The notes below the pieces were generated by a model that saw only the letters and a program-made list of their open reading frames with translations, was not told the origin of the DNA and did not search any database. DNA of 37,219 nt from Bradyrhizobium murdochi (GTDB taxonomy: Bacteria; Pseudomonadota; Alphaproteobacteria; Rhizobiales; Xanthobacteraceae), in the NCBI RefSeq assembly GCF_000472965.1, contig NZ_AXAU01000037.1, positions 1 through 37,219 on the forward strand, in the 5' to 3' direction. Shown here one piece after another: positions 14,663 through 22,323 of this stretch. Both the position numbers and the translations under genes were made by a program. Numbering within the stretch: the stretch's first letter is position 1; every line of letters starts with the position of its first letter.

Positions 14663-16885
14663 CTATGTCGTGACCGGAATCTCGACAACTGGCCGGAGCG
14701 CTTCGAGCTGGCGTGCATACTTGCGGACGATCTTGTCGTAGAGATCACCAAGGTGCTTGGCGTGAACGCTGACGACAAGCGCGTAGGGCAATTCCTCCTC
14801 AGGCGAGAAATTGCGTCCGCCGAGACGAGCATTGTAGTGGATGTCGAGTACGGGATTGCGCAACGTCTTGCCCATGAACGACACGCGCGTGTGCAGACAA
14901 TTCTCCCATTTCCACGCGTCGCGGCGCAACTCGTCTTCCATCAGGCCGCTCTGCGTCTTGCCGAAGAAGCTTTTGCTGTCGGCATGAACCTGGTTCGGAT
15001 CATTGCGCTTCTGATCGTGTGGCCTGAATGTCGGCTCCAGCCCTGCGCGCGTGTAATTGCCGGGATGATGCGGATCGACCCCCGTGGGATAGCAGAGCGT
15101 CGCGGTGATCGTGACCTTGCCGGGGACGGTGCCGGACGGCATCGGGATCGGAGCGCGGATATAGCGGGTCGGTGCGACGTTGCCTTGATAGACCACGCGA
15201 ACGGTGTCGTCGTCGCACAGCACGATGTCCTGCACCGACCGAGCGACCCGGCCGCGGCCGACATCTTCGGCCGGATAATCGGACGGTTCGGCCGTGTGGA
15301 TGAGGAGTGCACGGATGGCGAGCATGCTGAGGCTGTCGCCGAAATGCGCCCGGACGCCGGCGCCAAGGCGCAGCACTGAAGGCGCCGAGAAAGATGTGCC
15401 TTCCGTGGCTTCGAACGCCGCCTTGGCTTTTTCGCTGACAACGATGAAGGGCCGTTGCAGGCATCCGCCGAATTCCAGGAAGTCCGGCTTGACGACGCCG
15501 GGGCTGCGGCCCGGACCAACCGAGCTGTAGTCGGTGCGCTGCCACGGGGCCGCGGGATTGTCGCAGGCTCCGACAGCAAGCGCGTTCACGCAGTCAGACG
15601 GAACCTGGATGCGATTGAAGCCGCCTTTCGCCGGTCCGTCTCCGTCGTTGCCAACCGCAATCGTCGCCAGGGTCTTTCCGGCTGAGAGACGTTCATCGAT
15701 GACGGCAGCCCACGGATGGATGTCATCATCTTCGATCGGAAGCCGCGGGCCGATGCTCAGGTTGATGAAGTCATAATGCTTTTCGGCGAGGACCTGGTCG
15801 ATGCGGGAAAGCACCTCGTAGAGCTCGTGCGGATTCTGGTTCGGTGCCGTATCAAGGACCCGGTAATGATCGACTGCCGCATACGGGCGCGGGACCGGGT
15901 TTGACGGATCGATATGCCCGAACAGGAAGGCAGAACTGACGCCGACGCCGTGTTTCTGGAAATCGGGGATGGTGCCGCCGATGCCGGGCGGATCGATTGC
16001 CTTTACCCATTTGCCGATCGGATGGTTCTTCGGTACACCGCCGTCGAAGATGGCGACGCGGATTTTCGGATCGATAGGACCGGCGTTTGGCAGCGCGATG
16101 TCTTCCATGGGAACGCGCGACGAGCGGAATGTTGGTCGCATCATGCGCAGGGTCGGCATCTGCCGCAATGCGCGCACCGGGGTGAAGGTGGCTATCTCGT
16201 CTGCGAATTCAACGGGAGCGTCCAGCTCCACGAAGCACAAACCGCCGGCCGAGAACCGGCGGCCGAGGGTGTAGTCGACGCCAATTTCGTCGAGATATTC
16301 GCTGAACAGCGGAATGATCCCGTTCGATCCGGCGCCTGCATCGCTGTGCAGGACGACCTCGAATACGGTTTCCCCGGATTTCGGGAGCTTGCCCTTGATC
16401 TTGTCCCGCGGTGTGGGCGCAGCTACCTGTTCGATGGTCGGCAGCTCATTGGCTCCTGTGACCTGTTCGCCCCAACGGGGCAGCGCGTTGCGCCAGGCGC
16501 GAAAGGCTGCGCGGCTTCCCATCACGAACAACTCGGTGGTGATGGTCTCTTCGGGTTCGCGGCCCTTCGAACGCTTCTGCGGGGTTATGCGTCGCGGGCG
16601 GCTTCCGACCGGCTCCAGCCCTACCGATTCAAGCAGGCGCTCCGGGAAATAGGATTTCGCGATATATTCCGGATTGAGCGTAACCGTCGCCACGGCGCGA
16701 TCATTGGGACAGGCCGCGTCCGGCAATTGATCAATGCCACGAACGACCCGGGCGAGCATCGGCGCGATGCGCTCCCTCGCCTCAGAGAACGTGTAGGGAT
16801 GGCTCTTCGGCGCACCACCGCGAACTCCGGCAACGTCTTCGATAAGACGCTCGCCCTTTCCCAGCAAAAAATTGCGTTTGGTCAT
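14663..16885 (-). CDS. ietS: Subtilisin-like serine protease, IetS-type
   Basis: This 740-residue cytosolic-type S8 protease has no signal peptide. The triad is complete: D281 (VAIFDGG), H312 (KHGVGVSS) and S498 (EGTSFSAP), with oxyanion N413 (VGNDGDG). A 270-residue N-terminal region precedes the catalytic domain, and about 220 residues follow it. The gene overlaps the upstream AAA-ATPase gene by four bases (ATGA). The pair matches IetAS, known from an Agrobacterium tumour-inducing plasmid as a stability and incompatibility determinant (protease as toxin, ATPase as antidote) and also listed as an anti-phage system. Its role here is inferred from that pairing. It shows no damage. Confidence 0.85.
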   Translation of the reverse strand: MTKRNFLLGKGERLIEDVAGVRGGAPKSHPYTFSEARERIAPMLARVVRGIDQLPDAACPNDRAVATVTLNPEYIAKSYFPERLLESVGLEPVGSRPRRITPQKRSKGREPEETITTELFVMGSRAAFRAWRNALPRWGEQVTGANELPTIEQVAAPTPRDKIKGKLPKSGETVFEVVLHSDAGAGSNGIIPLFSEYLDEIGVDYTLGRRFSAGGLCFVELDAPVEFADEIATFTPVRALRQMPTLRMMRPTFRSSRVPMEDIALPNAGPIDPKIRVAIFDGGVPKNHPIGKWVKAIDPPGIGGTIPDFQKHGVGVSSAFLFGHIDPSNPVPRPYAAVDHYRVLDTAPNQNPHELYEVLSRIDQVLAEKHYDFINLSIGPRLPIEDDDIHPWAAVIDERLSAGKTLATIAVGNDGDGPAKGGFNRIQVPSDCVNALAVGACDNPAAPWQRTDYSSVGPGRSPGVVKPDFLEFGGCLQRPFIVVSEKAKAAFEATEGTSFSAPSVLRLGAGVRAHFGDSLSMLAIRALLIHTAEPSDYPAEDVGRGRVARSVQDIVLCDDDTVRVVYQGNVAPTRYIRAPIPMPSGTVPGKVTITATLCYPTGVDPHHPGNYTRAGLEPTFRPHDQKRNDPNQVHADSKSFFGKTQSGLMEDELRRDAWKWENCLHTRVSFMGKTLRNPVLDIHYNARLGGRNFSPEEELPYALVVSVHAKHLGDLYDKIVRKYARQLEALRPVVEIPVTT

Positions 16886-18024
16886 GACATATCTCTACCG
16901 TTCCTGGTTTTACCTTTCTTTCGCGGCTTGGCCGTGCGGCTCCGGATCGTGTCGCGCGCGACGCCGGTCAGCTCGCCGGCCTTACGCTGCGAGAGAAGCC
17001 CGCGATCGACGATGGCCGTCGCCAGCTGAATGCGCTTCGCCTTTGCGATGGACTTGTTTGTCAGCAGCCCGGCCAGCTGTTCTTCAAGAGGGACGTTGCC
17101 AAGAGCAGCGCTGCGCCTTGCCGTGGAGAGATCGCGTTCGATGTCGCTGAAGGAGCGTCCGGCAAAGCCAGCTGCAAGCAAACCGCTCCACTGTTTGGTA
17201 GCAGGGAAATAAGGTGCGAGGGTCCCGTCAATGAAACGAGCGATCGCTTCCTGGTTCGGAAGGGGAAACTCGACGTGCAGCTCAAACCTTCGCCATATGG
17301 CAGGATCGAGAAGGTCAGGGTGGTTGGTCGCAGCAAGAAGCACACCCGAGGTCGGCCAGTCGTCGATCTGCTGAATGAGGACTGTGACGAGCCGTTTAAG
17401 TTCGCCGATCTCGCCGCGATCGTCGCGGCGTTTGGCAATCGCATCCAGTTCATCGAGCAGAAGGATGCAGTCGATGGTCTTGGCGTATTCGAGCACGTGA
17501 CGCAGGTTGCTGCCCGTCCTGCCCAGAAGGCTGCTCATGACGGCTGCCAGATCGAGGATCAGGAGCGGGCGTTTGAGTTCACGCGCCAGCCAGTACGCTG
17601 CCATTGTCTTGCCGACGCCGGGCGGTCCAACGAAAAGGGCGGCGCGCGCCGGATCGAGACCGGCGCGGGCAAGCGCCTGAGGGTTTCGGCGCTCTTCCAC
17701 GATCTGGCGCAGCGCGACTTCGCAATCGGGCGAAAAGACAGGCTCGTGATCGAGAACAGGTTCGGTCTCGACGCGCATGAGGTGAAGACGAGAGTCGATG
17801 TCAACCGGAAGCGGGACTTCCGCCTGCCGACGCAAGGGGGAAGCCGGCGACGGCGCCTCGTGAAGGAGGCTGGTAAGCGCCTCGGCGAATTGGGGAACGG
17901 CCTGCTGATAGCGTTTAGCCGCGCGCCGCAGGACCACCTGCACATCCTGGATGCGGCCTGATAGTGCAGTGCGGGCGAGTTGGAGAAAGTCGGTTTCGAT
18001 GTTGGTCTTCGCAGGTTCTGGCAT
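16882..18024 (-). CDS. ietA: AAA ATPase, IetA-type
   Basis: This 380-residue AAA protein has Walker A GPPGVGKT (133-140), Walker B ILLLDEL (187-193), a sensor-1-type asparagine (LLAATNHPD, N234) and an arginine-finger region (PAIWRRF, R245/R246). The N-terminal 95 residues are helical and could bind the partner. The C-terminus carries a helix-turn-helix-like segment (LLSQRKAGELTGVARDTIRS, 343-362) followed by a basic tail, suggesting DNA binding. The family partners a subtilisin-like protease and is reported to restrain it. It starts 45 bases from a 14-base perfect palindrome, which it might bind itself, as antitoxins often do; that is inference. Confidence 0.85.
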   Translation of the reverse strand: MPEPAKTNIETDFLQLARTALSGRIQDVQVVLRRAAKRYQQAVPQFAEALTSLLHEAPSPASPLRRQAEVPLPVDIDSRLHLMRVETEPVLDHEPVFSPDCEVALRQIVEERRNPQALARAGLDPARAALFVGPPGVGKTMAAYWLARELKRPLLILDLAAVMSSLLGRTGSNLRHVLEYAKTIDCILLLDELDAIAKRRDDRGEIGELKRLVTVLIQQIDDWPTSGVLLAATNHPDLLDPAIWRRFELHVEFPLPNQEAIARFIDGTLAPYFPATKQWSGLLAAGFAGRSFSDIERDLSTARRSAALGNVPLEEQLAGLLTNKSIAKAKRIQLATAIVDRGLLSQRKAGELTGVARDTIRSRTAKPRKKGKTRNGRDMS

Positions 18025-18055
18025 GTCTCAATCGGTACAGGAGTTCAATAGGCCC

Positions 18056-18107
18056 CCACCCTAGCAGGGTGGACGAGTTTTCCCATGAGAAATGAAAACT
18101 CGTCCAC
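18056..18107 (-). promoter_or_regulatory. Overlapping hairpins/operator upstream of ietA
   Basis: A perfect 14-base inverted repeat, GTGGACGAGTTTTC (18069-18082) and GAAAACTCGTCCAC (18094-18107), has an 11-base spacer. A second perfect hairpin, CCACCCT (18056-18062) / AGGGTGG (18066-18072), shares the GTGG bases, so in RNA the two are mutually exclusive. A partial third half, TGGACGAATTT, lies at 18145-18155. On the minus strand TATTAT (18120-18125) could be a -10 box that starts the transcript just before the hairpins. This may be an operator, an attenuator, or both. Confidence 0.55.
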
Positions 18108-18153
18108 AGTTCAGAAAACAATAATAAAATCAGTGTATTGAGCATGGACGAAT

Positions 18154-19059
18154 TTAAGGTCTGCCTCGGCCGGCAAGCCGAATCCATAACCTGCGCCACC
18201 ATGGCAACACCGGGGTCGCCGGCTGTGCCGGTGCGGGCCGTGGCGCAAAGGTCTGCTTGCGGATGTCGAACAATGGATTTCCGGTTTCGTCCGGCGGGTG
18301 GTGGGGACAGACGTGATCCTTCAGCAGGTCCATGCGGGAATTGCGCGTGACCGTACCCTTGTTGCCGTCGTAATCTAGGAACACGAAGGCGGGCGGGTTC
18401 GGGTACCACGGCGTGAGCACCTGGGTCAGCAGGCCGACAGCCGTCGATGCAAGGACGCCATTCGACCAGACGACCTGCGGGCGAGAGCCGGCAGCGCCGT
18501 ACTTTCGGGCTTCCTGCTCGAGCCTTTCATCGGTGATGAAACCGCAGCAGCGCATACAGGGCGCACCCGGCATCGAGAGAATAACCTGGCCGCTGACCAG
18601 AAATCCCAGCTTGCCGAGATCATGCACATCCATGCCGATATCGATGTAGGGAATCAGGTGACGGCGGGCGAAACGCTCAAGCTGTTCCCGCTCTCGGAAG
18701 CCATCGACCGCGCCCACGATGACAGCGCAGCGCTTGAGATCGTCGACGGCATTGTGCCAGTCATCCTGCAACGAAATAATCCGCGCCTTGGGATGAAGGC
18801 CCCGGATGAGCCGCGCCGCGATGGCGACCTTCGACATGCGCGCATCCACGTCGGCGAGCGTGCCGCCGATCAGGCGGTTGGTGTTGGTGTCCTCGATCAC
18901 GTCCGGGTCGGCGTTCACATACCCGCCCACGCCCATATGAGCGGTCTGCTGCGCGACATGCGATCCGCCGCCGCCGAGGCCAACAATGCCGATGGTCGTG
19001 CTCTCGAGGATCGCGTCGCTGTTCGTCCCGAGGAAGCTCTGTCGATCGAGACGGCTCAT
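18154..19059 (-). CDS. E1-like ubiquitin-activating protein (ThiF/MoeB family)
   Basis: This 301-residue ThiF-fold protein would adenylate the C-terminus of the ubiquitin-like protein encoded upstream. It has the nucleotide-binding loop GIVGLGGGGSH (24-34) and acidic ribose-contact D51/D53. The conserved Asn-Arg follows (TNTNRL, 58-63), and VGAVDGF (115-121) and YIDIGMD (138-144) are also present. C168 and C171 (APCMRC) with C251 and nearby His (HVCPHH) may bind zinc. I chose the ATG at 19059, which overlaps the peptidase stop by four bases; the frame is open upstream but is then the shadow of that gene. The tail (about 270-301) is Pro- and Trp/Arg-rich. It ends the ubiquitin-like operon. Confidence 0.85.
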   Translation of the reverse strand: MSRLDRQSFLGTNSDAILESTTIGIVGLGGGGSHVAQQTAHMGVGGYVNADPDVIEDTNTNRLIGGTLADVDARMSKVAIAARLIRGLHPKARIISLQDDWHNAVDDLKRCAVIVGAVDGFREREQLERFARRHLIPYIDIGMDVHDLGKLGFLVSGQVILSMPGAPCMRCCGFITDERLEQEARKYGAAGSRPQVVWSNGVLASTAVGLLTQVLTPWYPNPPAFVFLDYDGNKGTVTRNSRMDLLKDHVCPHHPPDETGNPLFDIRKQTFAPRPAPAQPATPVLPWWRRLWIRLAGRGRP

Positions 19060-19559
19060 GCGGCCCTCCATGTGTGAACGGGCATGCCGACCTCGGTGAA
19101 GCGTGCCACAAACGGCTGCGGCGCGTCGCGGCCCAGCCAGACCTGGCCGAACGCGGCCGTGTCGCTCAGGACAATCGCGCCGTGCACGGCGTGGGGGGCG
19201 ACCGAGGTGAAATTCGGGATGAACCTGGCATTCTCGCGGTTGTCGATGCCGCTGAATCCGGGCACGCCGTGGCCCCCATGCGTATGCACGTGGAAGATCG
19301 CAGCACGGTCGTTCATCGCCCACTGGCGCGCGCGGCGGATCGCATCGGCGCTCATCATGGCACCGACGCTCGGGTCCTGCAGGTACTCCTCGTCGCGCAC
19401 CGGGCGGTATTCCCGGGCGAGAATCAGGAGATCGTCGTGCGCGGCGGCAAGACCTGCCGCGATGAACCCGACGCGCTCGTGCGCGAAGGCATGTGGGCGG
19501 CGCAGATCGGCGCGGACGACCGCCAGCAGAGCCCTGGTGATCTTGAAATGGATGTTCAT
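19056..19559 (-). CDS. JAMM/Mov34-type metallopeptidase (deubiquitinase-like)
   Basis: This 167-residue protein starts at 19559 (MNIHFKITRALLAVVRADLR). It carries a JAMM zinc site: E28 in AHERVGF and H92-T-H94 followed by S103 and D106 (HTHGGHGVPGFSGID). The spacing between the second His and Ser is eight residues, one more than the usual seven, so metal geometry should be checked. Related peptidases trim ubiquitin-like precursors or remove conjugates. The likely substrate is the triple ubiquitin-like protein of the same operon, whose Gly-Gly is followed by two serines. It overlaps both neighbours by four bases (ATGA). Confidence 0.8.
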   Translation of the reverse strand: MNIHFKITRALLAVVRADLRRPHAFAHERVGFIAAGLAAAHDDLLILAREYRPVRDEEYLQDPSVGAMMSADAIRRARQWAMNDRAAIFHVHTHGGHGVPGFSGIDNRENARFIPNFTSVAPHAVHGAIVLSDTAAFGQVWLGRDAPQPFVARFTEVGMPVHTWRAA

Positions 19560-19888
19560 GCAATCGCCCTCAGATGGGCCAGCAGGATCTGCGTCCACCG
19601 CAGGGTGGCGGGCACGTGGTTCCAGGAGGGCGCCCACCAGTTGCGCTCGACAACGCGGTGCGGATTCCAGTTGGCGCCGCGCCCTTCGATCTTGTTCGCG
19701 AAGAACAGGCGGGTGTCATAGCCCGAGTGCGCGAACGGCACGAGCAGCAGGTCCATGCGGTACGGCATGTCGCCGGCCATGAAACCGAAGGAGGGCAGCA
19801 ACGCGACGTGCTGGCCGCCCTCCTTGAGGAGGACGGCCTCACTGTGCATCGCCTGCAGCCCGGCGAAGTTGGCGGCAGCGTCGGTCAC
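19556..19888 (-). CDS. E2-like protein of the prokaryotic E2 family E type, without cysteine
   Basis: This protein of 110 residues starts at GTG 19888, chosen because it gives the same four-base overlap (GTGA) as the other junctions of the operon; GTG 19903 is an alternative. The order of motifs (LLPSFGFMAGDMPYRMDLLL, then FFANKIEG, then VVERNWWAPSWNHVPATLRW) fits the E2 family E proteins found with multi-ubiquitin operons. There is no cysteine anywhere in the protein, so it cannot form the classical E2 thioester. It may act as a scaffold, or the pathway may use another acceptor residue. The assignment rests mostly on operon context and the Trp/His-rich C-terminal half. Confidence 0.7.
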   Translation of the reverse strand: MTDAAANFAGLQAMHSEAVLLKEGGQHVALLPSFGFMAGDMPYRMDLLLVPFAHSGYDTRLFFANKIEGRGANWNPHRVVERNWWAPSWNHVPATLRWTQILLAHLRAIA

Positions 19889-20595
19889 GACGAACCTCCG
19901 CACGGCACCTGCTCGAAGAAGCGCATGCCGTCCTTCACCCGGAGCTTCTTGCCGGGCTTGAGCTCGGTGAGGTTGCCTTCCTCGTTGATGACCTCGAGAA
20001 CGTAGCCCTGCTGCCCGCCGAACAGGCTCTTGAGCTGCTCGGTGGTGTAGGTGCCGCGGGGAATCTCCCGGGGGTTGTTCTCGAAGAACACCGTGATGAG
20101 GCGCTTCTCGGTGTGCAGATGCTCCGTGCCGGCCTCGCCAAGGTCGAGCTCGTCGCCGGGCTTGAGCTCCACGTCGTTGTCGTCGCGGTCGAGGATGATG
20201 ACCTCGTCGTCACGCACGCGGCCGATGATCCGCAGCTCCGGCTCGGCAATCTTGCGGACACCCCATTCGAAGCCGTGATCGTCGAGGGTGAACCGGAAGA
20301 TGCGGTCGCTCTCGAAAGCACGGAACGCCTCGGTGCCCGGCGCGGTAAGATCGACAGTCTCGTCGAGCCCGATCGAGCGGGTACCCTTGGGCATAAGCTG
20401 GATCAGCACGAAATCGCCCGCCGGCCCGAAGCCCGCCTTATCGAGGATGCGTTCACCCTTGGGCTGCGCATCGCCGAATTCGACCGCGGTGCCATTCACG
20501 GTCGTGGTGAACTTGCCGTCCGGCCCGGGGCGGCGCGCCGCCTCCGCTTCGACAGGTTGGCTGCGGCCCTGACCGCCAGTCTGGGCATTTTCCAT
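19885..20595 (-). CDS. Multi-ubiquitin-like protein with three tandem beta-grasp repeats
   Basis: This 236-residue protein starts at ATG 20595 (MENAQTGGQG), with an AAGGA ribosome site. After a 27-residue disordered leader come three repeats of about 68 residues: 28-97 (KFTTTVNGTAVEFGDAQPKG…), 98-164 (RIFRFTLDDHGFEWGVRKIA…) and 165-231 (RLITVFFENNPREIPRGTYT…). These match the multiubiquitin family. The C-terminus is PCGGSS: a Gly-Gly with a two-residue extension that the neighbouring JAMM peptidase could remove to expose the reactive end. It is the first gene of a four-gene operon with E2-like, JAMM and E1-like genes, presumably a protein-tagging pathway. Confidence 0.85.
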   Translation of the reverse strand: MENAQTGGQGRSQPVEAEAARRPGPDGKFTTTVNGTAVEFGDAQPKGERILDKAGFGPAGDFVLIQLMPKGTRSIGLDETVDLTAPGTEAFRAFESDRIFRFTLDDHGFEWGVRKIAEPELRIIGRVRDDEVIILDRDDNDVELKPGDELDLGEAGTEHLHTEKRLITVFFENNPREIPRGTYTTEQLKSLFGGQQGYVLEVINEEGNLTELKPGKKLRVKDGMRFFEQVPCGGSS

Positions 20596-20644
20596 CTTCG
20601 TCGTCCTTATCTTTCCGCCGGCCCATCGCCAGCTCGGTAGTGAT

Positions 20645-20718
20645 AAGTTAGGGTGGCATGCAAAGAATGTCAAGCATTTTACGAGCACGCTTGACGTTCT
20701 TATCGTTTCGGATTAAAT
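20645..20718. promoter_or_regulatory. Divergent promoters sharing one palindromic operator
   Basis: An inverted repeat AAGAATGTCAAGC (20663-20675) / GCTTGACGTTCTT (20689-20701) is complementary at 12 of 13 positions. Each arm contains a -35 box: TTGACA on the minus strand (20668-20673), 17 bases from TAACTT (20645-20650), and TTGACG on the plus strand (20691-20696), with TAAATA 17 bases on (20714-20719). A dimer bound to the repeat would block both the ubiquitin-like operon and the XRE gene. Confidence 0.7.
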
Positions 20719-20755
20719 ACATCAACGGAATCAATAAGTTTGGTGGGGAACCGCG

Positions 20756-21145
20756 ATGGCAAAGAAGAGCGATGAGCCTGAGGTCAAGCTCACGCTTGGA
20801 CAATATCTCGCCTCCATACGTGAAGACCGGGACCTCTCCCAGCGCGATGTCGAGAAGGCCACCGGCAAAGTCGTGTCCAACGCGTACTTGTCCCAGATCG
20901 AAAATGGCCTGATCAAAAAACCAAATCCGAACATCCTGCACGCGCTCGCAGAGCTCTATGCGGTGAGTTACGAGGACCTGATGGAGCGCGCGGGCTACAT
21001 CGTGCCAACGCGCTCGCGCAGTGCAGGGCAGCGGCACGGCCGCATCGCCACCTTCGCCGAACATAATCTGACCGACGAAGAGGAAGCGAAGCTCGTCGAG
21101 TTTTTGGGATACCTGCGAAGCAGAAAGAAGCCCGGTGGTGAATGA
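20756..21145 (+). CDS. XRE-family transcriptional regulator
   Basis: This 129-residue protein has a Cro/CI-type helix-turn-helix at about 13-70 (LGQYLASIREDRDLSQRDVE, YLSQIENGLIKKPNPNILHA, LAELYAVSYEDLMERAGYI). The C-terminal tail is short and charged. It lies divergent from the ubiquitin-like operon across a shared palindrome and overlaps the following ImmA/IrrE-type gene by four bases (ATGA). By analogy with XRE-ImmA pairs of mobile elements, it is probably the repressor of the divergent operon and of itself, relieved by proteolysis. The neighbouring protease gene is frameshifted, so relief may now be impaired. Confidence 0.8.
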   Translation: MAKKSDEPEVKLTLGQYLASIREDRDLSQRDVEKATGKVVSNAYLSQIENGLIKKPNPNILHALAELYAVSYEDLMERAGYIVPTRSRSAGQRHGRIATFAEHNLTDEEEAKLVEFLGYLRSRKKPGGE

Positions 21146-22085
21146 AAGCTGACGACAGCAGTCTCGATCCCGAGGATTTGCGCGCCGTGCATGCCGCTGC
21201 ACGGCGCGCACTGGACCGGGCATCGGCATGGGGCGTATTTCCGACGCCGACGCCCGTCATCCTGGAAGCGGCTAGTCTGAAGATTGCGCCCAAGAGCGCA
21301 TTCGATCCGAGCCGGATCACTGAATATCTGATCGGCAAGGCGGAAAACGCCGCTATAACGCTCAAGTCTGCGATCGCAAAGGTGTTCGGCATTTACGACG
21401 CCAGCGAGCAGCTGATTCATATCGACGACGGCGTTCACAAATCCAAGCAAAACTTCCTCAAGCTGCATGAGGTAGGGCACCACGAGCTCCCTGCTCATCG
21501 CAGCGCATTCCGCCTGTTCCACGATTGCGAGAAAACCCTCGATCCCGAAATCTCCGATCTGTTCGAGCGGGAGGCGAACAATTTCGCCAGGTTTGTCCTC
21601 TTTCAGGGCAACGGTTATGCGGCGATGGCCGCGGACCACAAACTTGAGCTGCGCACCCCGATGAGGCTCGCGGGGAAATTCGGGGCATCTATGCCTCTTG
21701 CCGCGAGTTCGTGCGCACGCATCACCGGGCTTGTGTCATCTACATCCTCGAGCCGGTCGCTTGCTGCGAGCGCACCGGCGCCCGCGCCGAGGTCCGGCGG
21801 ATCGAGGCATCACCGGCCTATCTGAAGCAGTTCCGCCGGCCGGATGAGGACGTGATAACCCTCGATCATTCGCTCGGCCGCGTACTACCGATCGGCAGGA
21901 AAATGACCCGTCCGACGACGGTTTCAATCACCGACCGTAACGGTCAGGCCCACCAATGCATTGCAAAGGCATTCAACACGACCTTCAATATCCTACTGCT
22001 GGTCTACCCGGTGAAGGCCCTTACGAGCACCACGATCATCCTTAGGGATCAGGCGCTCGCAGCACCTAGCCAACGAGGCGGCGAA
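21142..22085 (+). pseudogene. ImmA/IrrE-type metallopeptidase, frameshifted in the second half
   Basis: The first 185 or so residues are intact and include the zinc site H109-E-x-x-H113 (KLHEVGHHE) and the downstream glutamate (FEREANNFARFVLF). At about 21690 the frame leaves the family. The expected continuation (IYASCREFVRTHHRACVIYI, then LEPVACCERTGARAEVRRIE) is encoded in another frame up to about 22085. The junction GCATCTATGCC is explained by loss of four bases from a GCATCGATCTATGCC-like original. ImmA-type peptidases cleave their cognate XRE repressor. The catalytic half may still be made, with a foreign Ser/Ala/Pro-rich tail ending at 21825. Confidence 0.75.
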
Positions 22086-22323
22086 GATACACCCGGCGCG
22101 GCCACGATTGGACGCATCGCTTCAAGAAGGTCGCCCATGACGCCTGGCGGATCAAGGCGAGCTCGGCCGTGGTGGCGAGATCGTGGTACCAGCCGCCGAC
22201 GGCACGACCGACTTCTCTTTCGTCATAAGCATGGGAGCTCTCCTGCCGGCAGGAATCCCTGCGGCCGGCATTCGTTCCCCGTCACAGAGCAGGGATTCGA
22301 AATCGCACTGCTTCGGCGAAGCT
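22086..22323. other. Short stretch without an assignable gene
   Basis: One plus-strand frame around 22108-22190 reads plausibly as protein (DWTHRFKKVAHDAWRIKASS), but it is short, has no start and ends at once. It may be a remnant of a gene lost between the ImmA-type gene and the helicase gene. Nothing else is seen here. Confidence 0.3.

Noticed and set aside
15914..17029. Long plus-strand open frame opposite ietS
   Set aside because: It is the complement of the protease gene, whose triad and family match are clear; the plus-strand translation shows no domain and is Arg/Gly-rich as shadows in high-GC DNA are.
18069..18107. Rho-independent terminator for the ubiquitin-like operon
   Set aside because: The stem is strong but is not followed by a T run in the reading direction; position just before ietA and shared half-sites fit a regulatory role better.
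19056..19637. Longer JAMM protein starting at 19637
   Set aside because: The extra N-terminal 26 residues are the shadow of the E2-like gene; the ATG at 19559 gives the four-base overlap seen throughout the operon.
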